Origin: Rheinheimera tangshanensis
GTDB taxonomy: Bacteria > Pseudomonadota > Gammaproteobacteria > Enterobacterales > Alteromonadaceae
Direction of reading: 5' to 3'
Length of the DNA: 64,000 nucleotides
NCBI RefSeq assembly: GCF_014645135.1
Contig: NZ_BMLH01000003.1
Coordinates: 186,001 to 250,000, forward strand
The position numbers and the translations under genes are program-made. The notes below the pieces were generated by a model. The model was not told the origin of the DNA. It saw only the letters and a list, made by a program, of their open reading frames with translations, and did no database searches. This document shows positions 1-7,896 of the stretch, piece by piece; positions within the stretch are counted from its first letter, which is position 1; the number at the start of each line of letters is the position of its first letter.

Positions 1-357
1 TTTGGGTTTATAACTCCATTGCAACAGAGCGGTAAGACAAAAAAAGATTAGAAAATGCAGATGCTTATCGTATTGGTTCAGGCTAATGCCACTACTTTTT
101 ACCTCTGTCAGAAAACCAAAAGTAGCTGCGGTGAACACCAACAAACAAATCGCATGGTAAAGATGACGCTTCACAAGACACTCTTCTTTAAAAGACTTAG
201 CCCGATTGTATCAGCTTTAGGATTACAATCTCCAGCGTGAAACAAAGAGAGGTGAAAAGTCTTGCTCTGATATCCTGTATTCAGTGGGTAAGAGAGCTAT
301 GGCTTTTGGAACCGGTAGCTCTCTTGCGGTTGTGGTGAACAACAGTGGCAGATGAAC
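1..357. other. Non-coding stretch with two hairpins
   Basis: No convincing gene is seen here. The only open frame (55-240, plus strand) has no ribosome binding site and its product resembles no family I know. Two inverted repeats are visible. Around 93-125, CTACTTTT pairs with AAAAGTAG. At 291-299 and 316-324, a perfect 9-bp pair (AGAGAGCTA/TAGCTCTCT) has a 16-nt loop and lies just downstream of the yajQ stop. The second could end or stabilise the yajQ transcript, although it lacks a clear U-run. Confidence 0.4.
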
Positions 358-840
358 TTAGTCTCTGAAGTTCTTAAATTGGAATGGCTGTCCCAGATCA
401 CTGGTTCTGACTAACTGCATCACTTCTTGCAAATCGTCACGTTTTTTACCTGTCACACGCAGCTCTTCGCCCTGAATCGCGACTTGTACTTTAATGCCAC
501 TGTCTTTGACCAGCTTGACGACTTTTTTCGCGATTTCTTTGTCGATGCCTTGTTTGATCGTGATATGGCGAGTGATGTATTTGCCGTGACGATCTTCTTT
601 TTCAATTTTAAAACTGCTGACATCCAGCTGAAGTTTGCTGGCTTTGGTGGCGAAAATATCAAACAGTTGCATAACTTGCTGATCCGCTTCTGCAGTCAGC
701 TCAATGTGATCTTTGTTCAGCTCAATTTTTGCATCCACTCCACGAAAATCGAAACGGGTTTCAAGCTCACGTTTAGCGTTTTCAACCGCGTTCTTGGCTT
801 GATTCATATCAATTTCAGAAACAATATCAAATGAAGGCAT
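358..840 (-). CDS. yajQ: YajQ-family nucleotide-binding protein
   Basis: 160-residue cytoplasmic protein of the YajQ/DUF520 family. It opens [19 protein letters not shown] and contains the family's conserved ETRFDFRG segment near residue 30. Known members have two ferredoxin-like subdomains and bind nucleotides; a Xanthomonas homologue is a cyclic-di-GMP effector. The open frame extends 19 codons upstream, but the internal ATG at 838-840 matches the family N-terminus and gives the usual length of about 160 residues. A TATAAT-like -10 box lies at 878-883 on the minus strand, about 38 nt before the start. The gene stands alone, divergent from btuB. Family assignment is firm; the ligand in this organism is inferred. 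Confidence 0.95.
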   Translation of the reverse strand: MPSFDIVSEIDMNQAKNAVENAKRELETRFDFRGVDAKIELNKDHIELTAEADQQVMQLFDIFATKASKLQLDVSSFKIEKEDRHGKYITRHITIKQGIDKEIAKKVVKLVKDSGIKVQVAIQGEELRVTGKKRDDLQEVMQLVRTSDLGQPFQFKNFRD

Positions 841-1016
841 AGCGTTCTCTTTTTTTCCATTGAAAGTTATAGGGCCATTATAAGCGAAAGAATCCACAGA
901 GCGAACCTCAACACTGGCTAATTACTACTATTTAGCTTGTGCTGGCCTGTTGTGGTAACAAGCTTAAATCCCTGGAACTCTGTATTTACCGCAGGATAGA
1001 GACGTCTGGATTTCTA

Positions 1017-1044
1017 TTGACTTTCATCTTGTCGCAGCTACACT
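1017..1044 (+). promoter_or_regulatory. Predicted sigma-70 promoter of btuB
   Basis: A -35 hexamer TTGACT (1017-1022) and a -10 hexamer TACACT (1039-1044) are separated by 16 nt. Transcription would begin near 1051, immediately before the first conserved part of the cobalamin riboswitch, which is where the promoter of riboswitch-controlled btuB should be. Confidence 0.65.
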
Positions 1045-1054
1045 GACGCCGCGT

Positions 1055-1305
1055 TTTTCAGGTGCCCACAGAATATGTTTCATATTTGCGGGTGAAACGG
1101 GAATCTGGTGTAAATCCAGAGCTGCCCCCGCAACGGTAAAATAACAGAGAGCTTTGCTCTGGCTTTAATCAAACCACTGTCTACGGATGGGAAGGGATTA
1201 AAGTCGCTTTTATATCCTTTGTACTTGAAGCTGCAGCTTTGGTGACTGCAACTCCAACCACTTTGGTTATTTTTGCCTGCTGTTAGCCCGGAGACCGGCC
1301 TGAAA
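1055..1305 (+). promoter_or_regulatory. Cobalamin riboswitch upstream of btuB
   Basis: The leader has the conserved elements of the cobalamin aptamer in order. GGGTGAAACGGGAA and the AATCCAGAGCTGCCCCCGCAAC core lie at about 1090-1133 (quoted in parts), CCACTGT at 1174-1180, GGGAAGG at 1189-1195, and the B12 box AGCCCGGAGACCGGCC at 1285-1300. A GACGC/GCGTC hairpin (about 1324-1337) sits directly before the GGGAG ribosome binding site of btuB (1342-1346). This suggests control of translation when cobalamin binds. The aptamer is longer than usual because a 60-bp inverted-repeat element occupies 1211-1270, between GGGAAGG and the B12 box. Confidence 0.93.
1211..1270. repeat. Short copy of a palindromic intergenic repeat inside the riboswitch
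   Basis: The left arm TATCCTTTGTACTTGAAGC continues into TGCAG, and the right arm CTGCAACTCCAACCACTTTGG continues into TTAT; the arms are imperfect reverse complements. The left arm closely matches the start of the element at 62518-62645, and the right arm matches its end (CTGCAACTCCAATTACTTTG there). The copy here lacks the central part, leaving about 60 bp. It lies in the variable region of the aptamer and would fold as an extra arm. Confidence 0.75.
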
Positions 1306-1351
1306 AGTTCATTCACTAATCAGGACGCGGTGGGCGTCTTTGGGAGACATC

Positions 1352-3166
1352 ATGTTTAAAAAATCTTTGCTGGCGACGCTTGTCGTTGGCCTGCCTGCTT
1401 TTGTATTGACCGCCCAAGCGGACGATAGCTCGGACGATCCACTGGAACATATCAGTGTATACGCCACTCGCCAACCTCAGCCCGTGCATCAGATTTTATC
1501 GTCAGTCACAGTGCTTGACCGTGAGCAAATCGAACAGGCTCAGGTGTCTGATCTGCCCGCTTTATTGCGCCAGGTTGCTGGAATACAAATCAGCCGCTCA
1601 GGCGGTAAAGGCCAGACCAATACCGTATTTTTACGCGGTGGTGCCGCTGGTCATACCTTAGTGCTGATTGACGGTGTACGTGCAGGTTCTGCCACTTTAG
1701 GTTATGCCTCTTTAGCTGAAATTTCTCTGCAACAAATAGAACAAATTGAAGTGATTAAAGGGCCCAAAGCGGCTTTATACGGCTCAGATGCTTTAGCTGG
1801 TGTGATTGCTATCAGTACTCGTAAATCTGACCATACCTCATTACAGTTAAAAACCGGTCGTTACCACAGCCATGAAGCGGATGTCGCCACTAGTCAAACC
1901 TATGGTGATTTGACCCTTCGCAGTAATTTGGGCTGGTCCGACTCTGAAGGTTTTGATGTCCGTCCCGGCACTCAAGCTGACCAAGATGGTTTTGACCAGC
2001 GTTATGGTAAAGTAGCGGGTGAATTCAAGACGTCTTACGGTGTATGGTCTGCTGATCACAATGTACTCAGAAGCCGTGGCCAGTATGACTTTGATCCCAC
2101 ATGGCCAGGTGCAGATCAGGTTGAGACTAAGACCAATCAAAGCCGTTTAGGTTGGGCACTGGATAGCGCTACATCCAGTCAGAAGCTGAGCCTTTCTCAG
2201 AATCAGACAGAAGATTTGAACTGGGGAGACAACAGTCCGGCCACTTTGTTTGAAACCAAGCGGCATGAATTGGATTATCAATACAGCAGACCATTGACGC
2301 AAGGTTTAACTGCGTTAACTGGAGTGAACTGGTACAAGGAAGACGTGTCAGACAGCGATCTGGGTTATGACGTCGATTCCCGCATCAATAAAGCAGTGTT
2401 TGCCGGTCTGAGTTATCAGTCAGGTGCCTGGTTGGCTGATGTAACAGGCCGCCATGATAAACAAAGCCAGTATGGTCATTACAATACCTACGAGTTGGGC
2501 CTGGGTTATCAGTTGACTAACGAGTTATTGGTTCGGGCCAGTCGCAGCAGCGCCTTTAAAGCGCCAAGCTTTAACGACCTGTATTATCCGTTCAGTGGCA
2601 ATGCCGGTTTATCACCTGAGACTGCAACTTCAGATGAGTTGGGTTTAAAGTACAGTGCAGGCGATGTGCAGATTGAAAGCTCTGTTTATCAGCAGAACGT
2701 CAATAATCTGATCCAATGGGCGCCAATGGCTGATGGTAACTGGGTGCCACAAAACGTTGGTGAAGCTAAAATCAAAGGTGCTGAATTCAGTGTCAGTCAT
2801 AGCTGGCAACAGCTGCATCAGCAATTGGCTTATAGCTACACTGATGCGAAAGATAAAGTGACTGATGCAGCGCTGATCAAACGTTCTAAACACACAGTGC
2901 ACTGGCAAGGTGCTTATCAGTGGCAAGACTGGCGTGTTTTTGTCACTTCAGACTACCAGAGTGATTTCCAGACGGGAGATTTCGCTACACCCCAGCTGGG
3001 TGGTTACACCTTATGGGGCGTTGGGGCCAGCTATGAGTTAAGCCCTGAGCTACAGATTTCGGTTAAAGCGGATAATCTTACGAATAAAGACTATCTGTAC
3101 TTGCCTGGTTATGCTACAGCAGGGGCCGAATGGTCACTGCGTTTAAACTGGACTCCTGATTTTTAA
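1352..3166 (+). CDS. btuB: TonB-dependent vitamin B12 receptor BtuB
   Basis: Outer-membrane receptor of 604 residues that imports cobalamin with energy from TonB. The N-terminus has a signal peptide (about residues 1-23, ending AQA), then a TonB box-like EHISVYA and the plug domain (about 40-155, with SSVTVLDREQI and VFLRGG). The remainder is a 22-strand barrel ending in aromatic F. E. coli BtuB is of similar length (614). The reading frame opens at an upstream TTG, but the ATG at 1352 follows a GGGAG ribosome binding site with 5-nt spacing and starts a proper signal peptide. It is controlled by the cobalamin riboswitch just upstream and complements the btuD-btuC-cob-btuF operon about 5 kb away. 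A strong terminator follows. Confidence 0.95.
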   Translation: MFKKSLLATLVVGLPAFVLTAQADDSSDDPLEHISVYATRQPQPVHQILSSVTVLDREQIEQAQVSDLPALLRQVAGIQISRSGGKGQTNTVFLRGGAAGHTLVLIDGVRAGSATLGYASLAEISLQQIEQIEVIKGPKAALYGSDALAGVIAISTRKSDHTSLQLKTGRYHSHEADVATSQTYGDLTLRSNLGWSDSEGFDVRPGTQADQDGFDQRYGKVAGEFKTSYGVWSADHNVLRSRGQYDFDPTWPGADQVETKTNQSRLGWALDSATSSQKLSLSQNQTEDLNWGDNSPATLFETKRHELDYQYSRPLTQGLTALTGVNWYKEDVSDSDLGYDVDSRINKAVFAGLSYQSGAWLADVTGRHDKQSQYGHYNTYELGLGYQLTNELLVRASRSSAFKAPSFNDLYYPFSGNAGLSPETATSDELGLKYSAGDVQIESSVYQQNVNNLIQWAPMADGNWVPQNVGEAKIKGAEFSVSHSWQQLHQQLAYSYTDAKDKVTDAALIKRSKHTVHWQGAYQWQDWRVFVTSDYQSDFQTGDFATPQLGGYTLWGVGASYELSPELQISVKADNLTNKDYLYLPGYATAGAEWSLRLNWTPDF

Positions 3167-3171
3167 TCACC

Positions 3172-3203
3172 AGGGTCAGAGCCTTGGCTCTGACCCTTCT
3201 GTT
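3172..3203. terminator. Intrinsic terminator after btuB
   Basis: A perfect 11-12 bp stem (AGGGTCAGAGCC with GGCTCTGACCCT) with a tiny loop is followed by TCTGTTT. It lies between the convergent btuB and msrA genes. The T-run is modest, so termination strength is uncertain. Confidence 0.75.
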
Positions 3204-3246
3204 TATCTCCCATGCTATCGGCTATTTGCAGCAGATTAGTTCGCCA

Positions 3247-3780
3247 TTAAGCTTTCAGCAGACTTGCAAAAGTCTGACGAAATTTAGCCAGTTTAGGTGT
3301 GATCAAAAACTGGCAATAAGGCTGGTTAGTGTTCTGTAAATAATACCCCTGGTGATAATCTTCAGCCGGATAAAAAGTACTGGCGGCTGTCACTTCCGTC
3401 ACTATAGGCAAATCGAATAACGGCTGAGCTGCTTTTATCGACGCAAGCGCCTGCTCCCTCTGTTGCGCTGAATGGTAAAATACAGCAGAGCGATACTGAG
3501 TGCCTATATCATTGCCCTGACGATTGAGCTGAGTTGGGTCATGTAGAAAAAACAACACCTGCACCAACTGTTCAAAACTGACCTGAACCGGATCAAACTC
3601 GACTTGCACCACTTCTGCATGGCCACTGGTGCCTGTGCAAACCTGACGGTAATCCGGATTCAGTGTCTGGCCTCCCATATAACCGCTGACCGCTTTTTTA
3701 ATGCCTTGTAACTGATTAAACGCTGATTCAATACACCAGAAGCAGCCAGCTCCAAAGGTTGCTATTTCTGTCTGAGCCAT
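3247..3780 (-). CDS. msrA: Peptide-methionine (S)-S-oxide reductase MsrA
   Basis: 177-residue cytoplasmic repair enzyme that reduces the S-epimer of methionine sulfoxide in proteins, using thioredoxin. The signature GCFWC is at residues 12-16, with Cys13 as the catalytic nucleophile. The conserved GYMGG, SGHAEVVQVEFDP, and the FFLHDPTQLNRQGNDIGTQY stretch all follow in the expected order. The length is that of the compact MsrA subgroup. No MsrB domain is fused and none is seen nearby. The gene is monocistronic, convergent with btuB and divergent from the flavin oxidoreductase gene. Confidence 0.96.
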   Translation of the reverse strand: MAQTEIATFGAGCFWCIESAFNQLQGIKKAVSGYMGGQTLNPDYRQVCTGTSGHAEVVQVEFDPVQVSFEQLVQVLFFLHDPTQLNRQGNDIGTQYRSAVFYHSAQQREQALASIKAAQPLFDLPIVTEVTAASTFYPAEDYHQGYYLQNTNQPYCQFLITPKLAKFRQTFASLLKA

Positions 3781-3872
3781 GGGTTTATCTCCATCGTTGA
3801 TCTTAAGCTTATGATACAGCGTAAGTTCGATATCAGTTCAAAAGAAAGTTTTTGGTTTAAAGAAATACAGCC

Positions 3873-4874
3873 ATGAAAAAAATAGCAGTGTTAGGTGCGG
3901 GGCTTACAGGAGCGTCAGCGGCGGCAAGTCTGGTTCGGCAGGGCCATCAGGTGACAGTGTTCGATAAAGGCCGTGCTGCAGGTGGCCGTATGAGCAGTAA
4001 AAGAACAGAACAAGGCTACCTGGATATGGGGGCTCAGTATTTTACTGCCCGCAGCGATGTGTTTACACAGCAGGTCAAGCAGTGGCTTGAGGCGGGGCTG
4101 GTTGAGTTATGGCGCTGCAAAACGGCACTTTTATCCGATGATGAAGGGGTGATTTCCCTGACAGCTTCCGAAGATAAACAACAGCGTTTTATTGGGATCC
4201 CATCGATGCAAAGTCCGGTCTCTGCTTTGCTGCAGGGAATACCACTGCTCACCAGCTGTCGTATTCATAAGCTGGACTATCAGCAGCAGTGTTGGACTTT
4301 ATACGCTGAAGATGGTCAACACTATGCTGGTTTTGATGCAGTTCTTGTCACTGTACCACCGGTTCAGGCGCAGCAACTGATGACGCAAAGCGGTTTGGCC
4401 AACATTTTTGACTCTGTCACAGATTTACTGGAACCCTGCTGGGCTGTTGCAGTGCAAGCTCAGTCTATCCCTTACGGAGATGCTATTTTTTGTCAGCACC
4501 CGCAACTGCGATTTATTAGTCACCAGCAGCATAAAACTGGCCGCAGCAGCTGTTACATTCTGCACTTTAATGCACAATTCAGCGCTTTGCATCTGGATGA
4601 GCCTGCAGAGTTTTGGTTTGAGAGATCGAGTCAAATCTTACGCCAGGAGCTTCAGGTAAAGGGGGATATCAAGACGCTGGTGGCGCATCGTTGGCTTTAC
4701 GCCAGTCAAAAAGACCAGATGGCTCCTCCTGGTATATTGGCTATGCCTGCACAGCAGTTATGGGCCGCTGGTGACTGGAGTTACGGCGGGCGGGTTGAGA
4801 ATGCTTATTTGGCCGGGCTGCAGTTAGCGCAAGCTGTGCATGAATACTCTGATCACACTGAGGCAATGCGATGA
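3873..4874 (+). CDS. FAD/NAD(P)-dependent amine-oxidase-like oxidoreductase (renalase-like)
   Basis: 333-residue cytoplasmic flavoprotein. The N-terminal dinucleotide-binding motif GAGLTG is at residues 8-13, followed by FDKGRAAGGRMSSKR, typical of the renalase/amine-oxidase group. The MGAQYFTARS segment follows. Near the C-terminus, LWAAGDWSYGGRVENAYLAG is the second FAD-contact motif, with a GD pair. The substrate is unknown; family members oxidise amines or dihydronicotinamides. The stop overlaps the start of the downstream SDR gene by 4 nt (ATGA), so the two are co-translated and may act in one pathway. The fold is certain, the reaction is not. Confidence 0.85.
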   Translation: MKKIAVLGAGLTGASAAASLVRQGHQVTVFDKGRAAGGRMSSKRTEQGYLDMGAQYFTARSDVFTQQVKQWLEAGLVELWRCKTALLSDDEGVISLTASEDKQQRFIGIPSMQSPVSALLQGIPLLTSCRIHKLDYQQQCWTLYAEDGQHYAGFDAVLVTVPPVQAQQLMTQSGLANIFDSVTDLLEPCWAVAVQAQSIPYGDAIFCQHPQLRFISHQQHKTGRSSCYILHFNAQFSALHLDEPAEFWFERSSQILRQELQVKGDIKTLVAHRWLYASQKDQMAPPGILAMPAQQLWAAGDWSYGGRVENAYLAGLQLAQAVHEYSDHTEAMR

Positions 4875-5611
4875 GCGCAGTACTTATCATTGGGGCCAGC
4901 AGCGCGATAGGGCAGGCGCTGGCGACTCATTATCTGCAACAAGGTTTGCATGTGATTTGGTTGTCCCGTTACAGCCCGGATCTCAGTGATCCGAAGCTTC
5001 TGGTGATCCAGGCGCCGGATCTGGCGGAAACTGCGGACTGGACTGTGCATCGGAGTTTTTTCAGCGCAGTGACAAGTACGCTGCAGCAGTATCAGGTCGG
5101 ACTTATTTTTAACTGCATCGGCTGGCTGCATCAGCAGACTGAGCCAAAACTTTTGCCGGAAAAAAGTTTAAGTCAAAGCTGTGCTCTGTTGCTTCGTAGA
5201 ACTTTGCAACTGAATCTGGAAATTCCGGTGATGTATTTACAAGGGCTTTGGCCTTATTTAAGTAAAACTTCTGGCATTCGTTATCTGCAATTAAGTGCCA
5301 AAGTAGGCAGTATCAGTGACAATCAATTAGGTGGCTGGTACAGCTACCGTAGTGCGAAAGCTGCATTGAATCAATGGATAAAAACCGCCAGCATTGAACT
5401 CAAGCGCAGTAATAAAACCGCGGCAGTGGTCACTTTGCATCCTGGTACTACAGATTCTGCTTTGTCTGAACCTTTTCAGCGCAATTTGCCTGCAGGGCAG
5501 TTACAGACTCCGGCCCAAACGGCGCAACATCTGGCACAGGTGGCTGAGCAGCTTCAGTCTGAGCACAGTGGTTTATTGCTGAACTGGGATGGCAGAGTGC
5601 TGAGTTTTTAG
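4871..5611 (+). CDS. SDR-family oxidoreductase
   Basis: 246-residue short-chain dehydrogenase/reductase. The cofactor motif GASSAIG is at residues 8-14, NCIGWLH corresponds to the family NNAG, and the catalytic YxxxK is YRSAK at 159-163, preceded by LSAKVGSISDN supplying the serine. The sequence most resembles C-factor/CsgA-like SDRs common in gammaproteobacteria. The substrate is not known. The start codon overlaps the stop of the flavin oxidoreductase gene, indicating translational coupling. A short gap leads to the PH-domain gene, which may share the transcript. Confidence 0.88.
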   Translation: MSAVLIIGASSAIGQALATHYLQQGLHVIWLSRYSPDLSDPKLLVIQAPDLAETADWTVHRSFFSAVTSTLQQYQVGLIFNCIGWLHQQTEPKLLPEKSLSQSCALLLRRTLQLNLEIPVMYLQGLWPYLSKTSGIRYLQLSAKVGSISDNQLGGWYSYRSAKAALNQWIKTASIELKRSNKTAAVVTLHPGTTDSALSEPFQRNLPAGQLQTPAQTAQHLAQVAEQLQSEHSGLLLNWDGRVLSF

Positions 5612-5673
5612 TTCTTGCTCTAAGCCTGAGGCAAAGATAAGCTCAGTTGCACAGGCTTGAACAAGGAATACAG

Positions 5674-6054
5674 ATGGGACTTTTTAGCGGTTTATTGGGC
5701 AATGCAGGACAAATTGATTTGGCTGATATTGAAACTGAGTTCAGCCAGATTTTACTACCAGATGAAAAACTGCAACAAGCCTATAAAGTGATTCGCGACT
5801 TGATTGTTTTTACCGACAGGCGTTTGATTTTTGTTGATAAACAAGGCTTAACCGGGTCGAAAAAAGAGTTTATGTCCGTGCCTTATCGCTCTATTATGCG
5901 GTTTAGTGCACAAACCAAAGGTCACTTTGACCTGGAATCTGACTTGCATATCTGGCTCAGCGGTGCAGACAGTCCTCTCACTAAAACCTTTAATAAAGAC
6001 GGTTCCATTTTGGATGTACAAAAAGCGCTGGCTCAGTATTGTTGCCGTTCATAG
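5674..6054 (+). CDS. PH domain-containing protein (bPH_1/YokE-like)
   Basis: 126-residue soluble protein. It begins MGLFSGLLGNAGQIDL and carries the bacterial pleckstrin-homology pattern VIRDLIVFTDRRLIFVDKQG, followed by YRSIMRFS and an amphipathic C-terminal helix. Members of the bPH_1 family form ring-like oligomers; their roles are poorly known, with possible links to stress and envelope functions. An upstream TTG at 5647 opens the frame, but the ATG at 5674, preceded by CAAGGA, gives the typical N-terminus. It lies 62 nt after the SDR gene on the same strand. Confidence 0.8.
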   Translation: MGLFSGLLGNAGQIDLADIETEFSQILLPDEKLQQAYKVIRDLIVFTDRRLIFVDKQGLTGSKKEFMSVPYRSIMRFSAQTKGHFDLESDLHIWLSGADSPLTKTFNKDGSILDVQKALAQYCCRS

Positions 6055-6160
6055 AATGAAACCACAGAGGCGTTGAGCCGTTATCCAAAAAGATGCCAGT
6101 GCAGGCATCATTATGCATGCCGTGTCTTTGTTGCCGGCTCTGCCACTTCAGGGAGTTGTT

Positions 6161-7048
6161 GTGAGCCATCCAATCAGATACAGCATATTGTCCGGCCTGG
6201 CGGGGCTTTTGTTGCTGTTAAGTGGCTGTAGCATCAGTCAGACCGCGCCAGTTCAGGGGCAGTCTATTGTCACTTTGCCGCCAGAGCTATTGGAGACCTC
6301 AGGCTTACTTTGCCTGGAGCAAGACTTTATAAGCTTTAATGATTCGGGGGGAAAACCGGTCTTATATCGGTTTGATCGCAGCGGTTTGATCCGCGCCCAG
6401 CTTCAATTGTCCGTCAGAAATAGTGACTGGGAAGCTATCACTTCAGATGGTAAATTTTTATATCTGGCCGATACAGGTAACAATGCGGGTCGTAAACATA
6501 GATTATTTATTTACAAAGTACCTCTGGATTGGTCTGATTTATCACAACCTTATCGGCCTGAACGACTGGAGGTCTTGTTGCCGCCAGATGAAAAACGTCA
6601 GCCTTATCAACATGATCTGGACTTCGAGGCTATGGTGTATCAACAAGGTGCATTGTGGCTGATCAGTAAAAGCTGGCAGAGCCAAATCCCTGCACGTTAC
6701 AAAATCAGTCCTGATGTGAAACAGCAATATCTTGGTGATGCTCTGCCTTTCGCTAATCCCGGCTTTTTGGTGACGGATGCGATTTTTGATCATAACCAGC
6801 AGCAGTGGTGGTTGGTCGGCTACCCGGATCCGCGAACAGCAATTTGGGCTCACTTAAGTAATGCGGGTTTTCAGTCTCAGATAGCCCGTTATGATCATCA
6901 GCTGCAATTGTTACAAACCAAGACGTTACCGACTAAAGGTCAAGTCGAAGGAGTCTGCATTGATCAGGATAATCAGATTTGGATCAGTGAGGAAGGAAGC
7001 AAACAAAACCCAGCGTTACTGATGAAAACAGGGCTGAGCAGCCATTAA
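6161..7048 (+). CDS. Putative lipoprotein with beta-propeller-like fold
   Basis: 295-residue predicted lipoprotein. The GTG start at 6161 has a GGGAG ribosome binding site 5 nt upstream and yields a signal peptide with lipobox LSGC about 20 residues in. The body has repeated short blocks such as DWEAITSDG, LYLADTGNN, DFEAMVY and VEGVCIDQDNQIWISEEG, which suggest a six-bladed propeller like the SdiA-regulated or phytase-like/YjiK proteins. No catalytic residues can be named. An in-frame ATG at 6113 is possible but lacks a binding site and spoils the signal peptide. Function unknown. Confidence 0.75.
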   Translation: MSHPIRYSILSGLAGLLLLLSGCSISQTAPVQGQSIVTLPPELLETSGLLCLEQDFISFNDSGGKPVLYRFDRSGLIRAQLQLSVRNSDWEAITSDGKFLYLADTGNNAGRKHRLFIYKVPLDWSDLSQPYRPERLEVLLPPDEKRQPYQHDLDFEAMVYQQGALWLISKSWQSQIPARYKISPDVKQQYLGDALPFANPGFLVTDAIFDHNQQQWWLVGYPDPRTAIWAHLSNAGFQSQIARYDHQLQLLQTKTLPTKGQVEGVCIDQDNQIWISEEGSKQNPALLMKTGLSSH

Positions 7049-7067
7049 ATTTTCTTGTGCCTGAAAC

Positions 7068-7098
7068 AAAAAAACTGGCCTTAACGGTCTAAGGCCAG
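7068..7098 (-). terminator. Intrinsic terminator of the DUF5610 gene
   Basis: On the minus strand a perfect 9-bp stem (CTGGCCTTA/TAAGGCCAG) with a 6-nt loop runs straight into seven Ts. It lies about 70 nt downstream of the DUF5610 stop and could also slow transcription from the convergent lipoprotein gene. Confidence 0.85.
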
Positions 7099-7167
7099 TG
7101 TAAAAACCGCTGGTTTCAAACATTCACTGAAACCAGCACGTCAGGAGTCGCTATTACAGAGAATGAA

Positions 7168-7818
7168 TTACACTTTCACCGAAAACCGTAATTCGCTGCC
7201 GGTATTGGCCGCAACAGATTCACTCATGTCTTGATCTTCGGTAGTTTTATCCGGGTTTAAAATCATTTCACGGAACTTGGCAAAACCGTCCTGGATCAAG
7301 GAATAGGTGCTGTCGATGTCTTCGGCAATTTTGCCATTGAGCACACCCAAGCCATCCAGAACACCGCGGGCGTCTTCAAACCCTTTATCTACACCACCAC
7401 CTACTAAGGCGAGAAATTTATCCAACCGCTCTTCTTCCGGCATATCGGGGTTTTGTTCTGAGTATTTCTGATAAAACGCTGTGGCAAAACCTACGATACG
7501 ATCGGCTGTCGCTTGAGCTGAGGTATCGACACCACTATTTTTAATTTTCTCTGCGGCATTGGGACCAAATTCAGCTTCCAGTTCTTTGTTAATGCCTTCA
7601 AGAGCTGTTTTATACAATAACTTCATCGAGTTATCGTCTTCACCTGCGCTCAGTTTCAGTTGGTTTTCCATAATAGCAGCATTGAGTTTTTGCTTATTCA
7701 TGCGTGATGCATCGTAACCAGAGAGCTTTTTCTCTTCGGTTTTCTCATTGCTTTCTGCTTTGTTCGCTTGAGCCTGGGCTGAAGCATTTGATGCGCCGAC
7801 ACCGTTCACAGATGACAT
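7168..7818 (-). CDS. DUF5610 domain-containing protein
   Basis: 216-residue soluble, acidic protein with no signal peptide or membrane segment. The N-terminal 30 residues are low-complexity (Ala/Ser/Glu/Lys). The middle region (about 40-180), with YDASRMNKQKLNAAIMENQ and RIVGFATAFYQKYSEQNPD, matches the DUF5610 family, which is found in many alteromonads and vibrios and has no known function. It is single-copy, convergent with the lipoprotein gene and followed by a strong terminator. Nothing around it hints at a role. Confidence 0.8.
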   Translation of the reverse strand: MSSVNGVGASNASAQAQANKAESNEKTEEKKLSGYDASRMNKQKLNAAIMENQLKLSAGEDDNSMKLLYKTALEGINKELEAEFGPNAAEKIKNSGVDTSAQATADRIVGFATAFYQKYSEQNPDMPEEERLDKFLALVGGGVDKGFEDARGVLDGLGVLNGKIAEDIDSTYSLIQDGFAKFREMILNPDKTTEDQDMSESVAANTGSELRFSVKV

Positions 7819-7896
7819 AAATACACTCCCTTAGGGGCTGGATCGTTTGCAGTATAGTTCTGACTAATCAGGTTATCGGCGCTGGTTTAAATAACT

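Noticed and set aside
55-240. 61-codon plus-strand frame near the left end
   Set aside because: No ribosome binding site, no recognisable family and odd composition; likely chance.
427-834. Plus-strand 135-codon frame antisense to yajQ
   Set aside because: Shadow of a highly conserved gene; no start signals.
1080-1316. Minus-strand 78-codon frame across the btuB riboswitch
   Set aside because: It is the complement of a conserved RNA element; no binding site.
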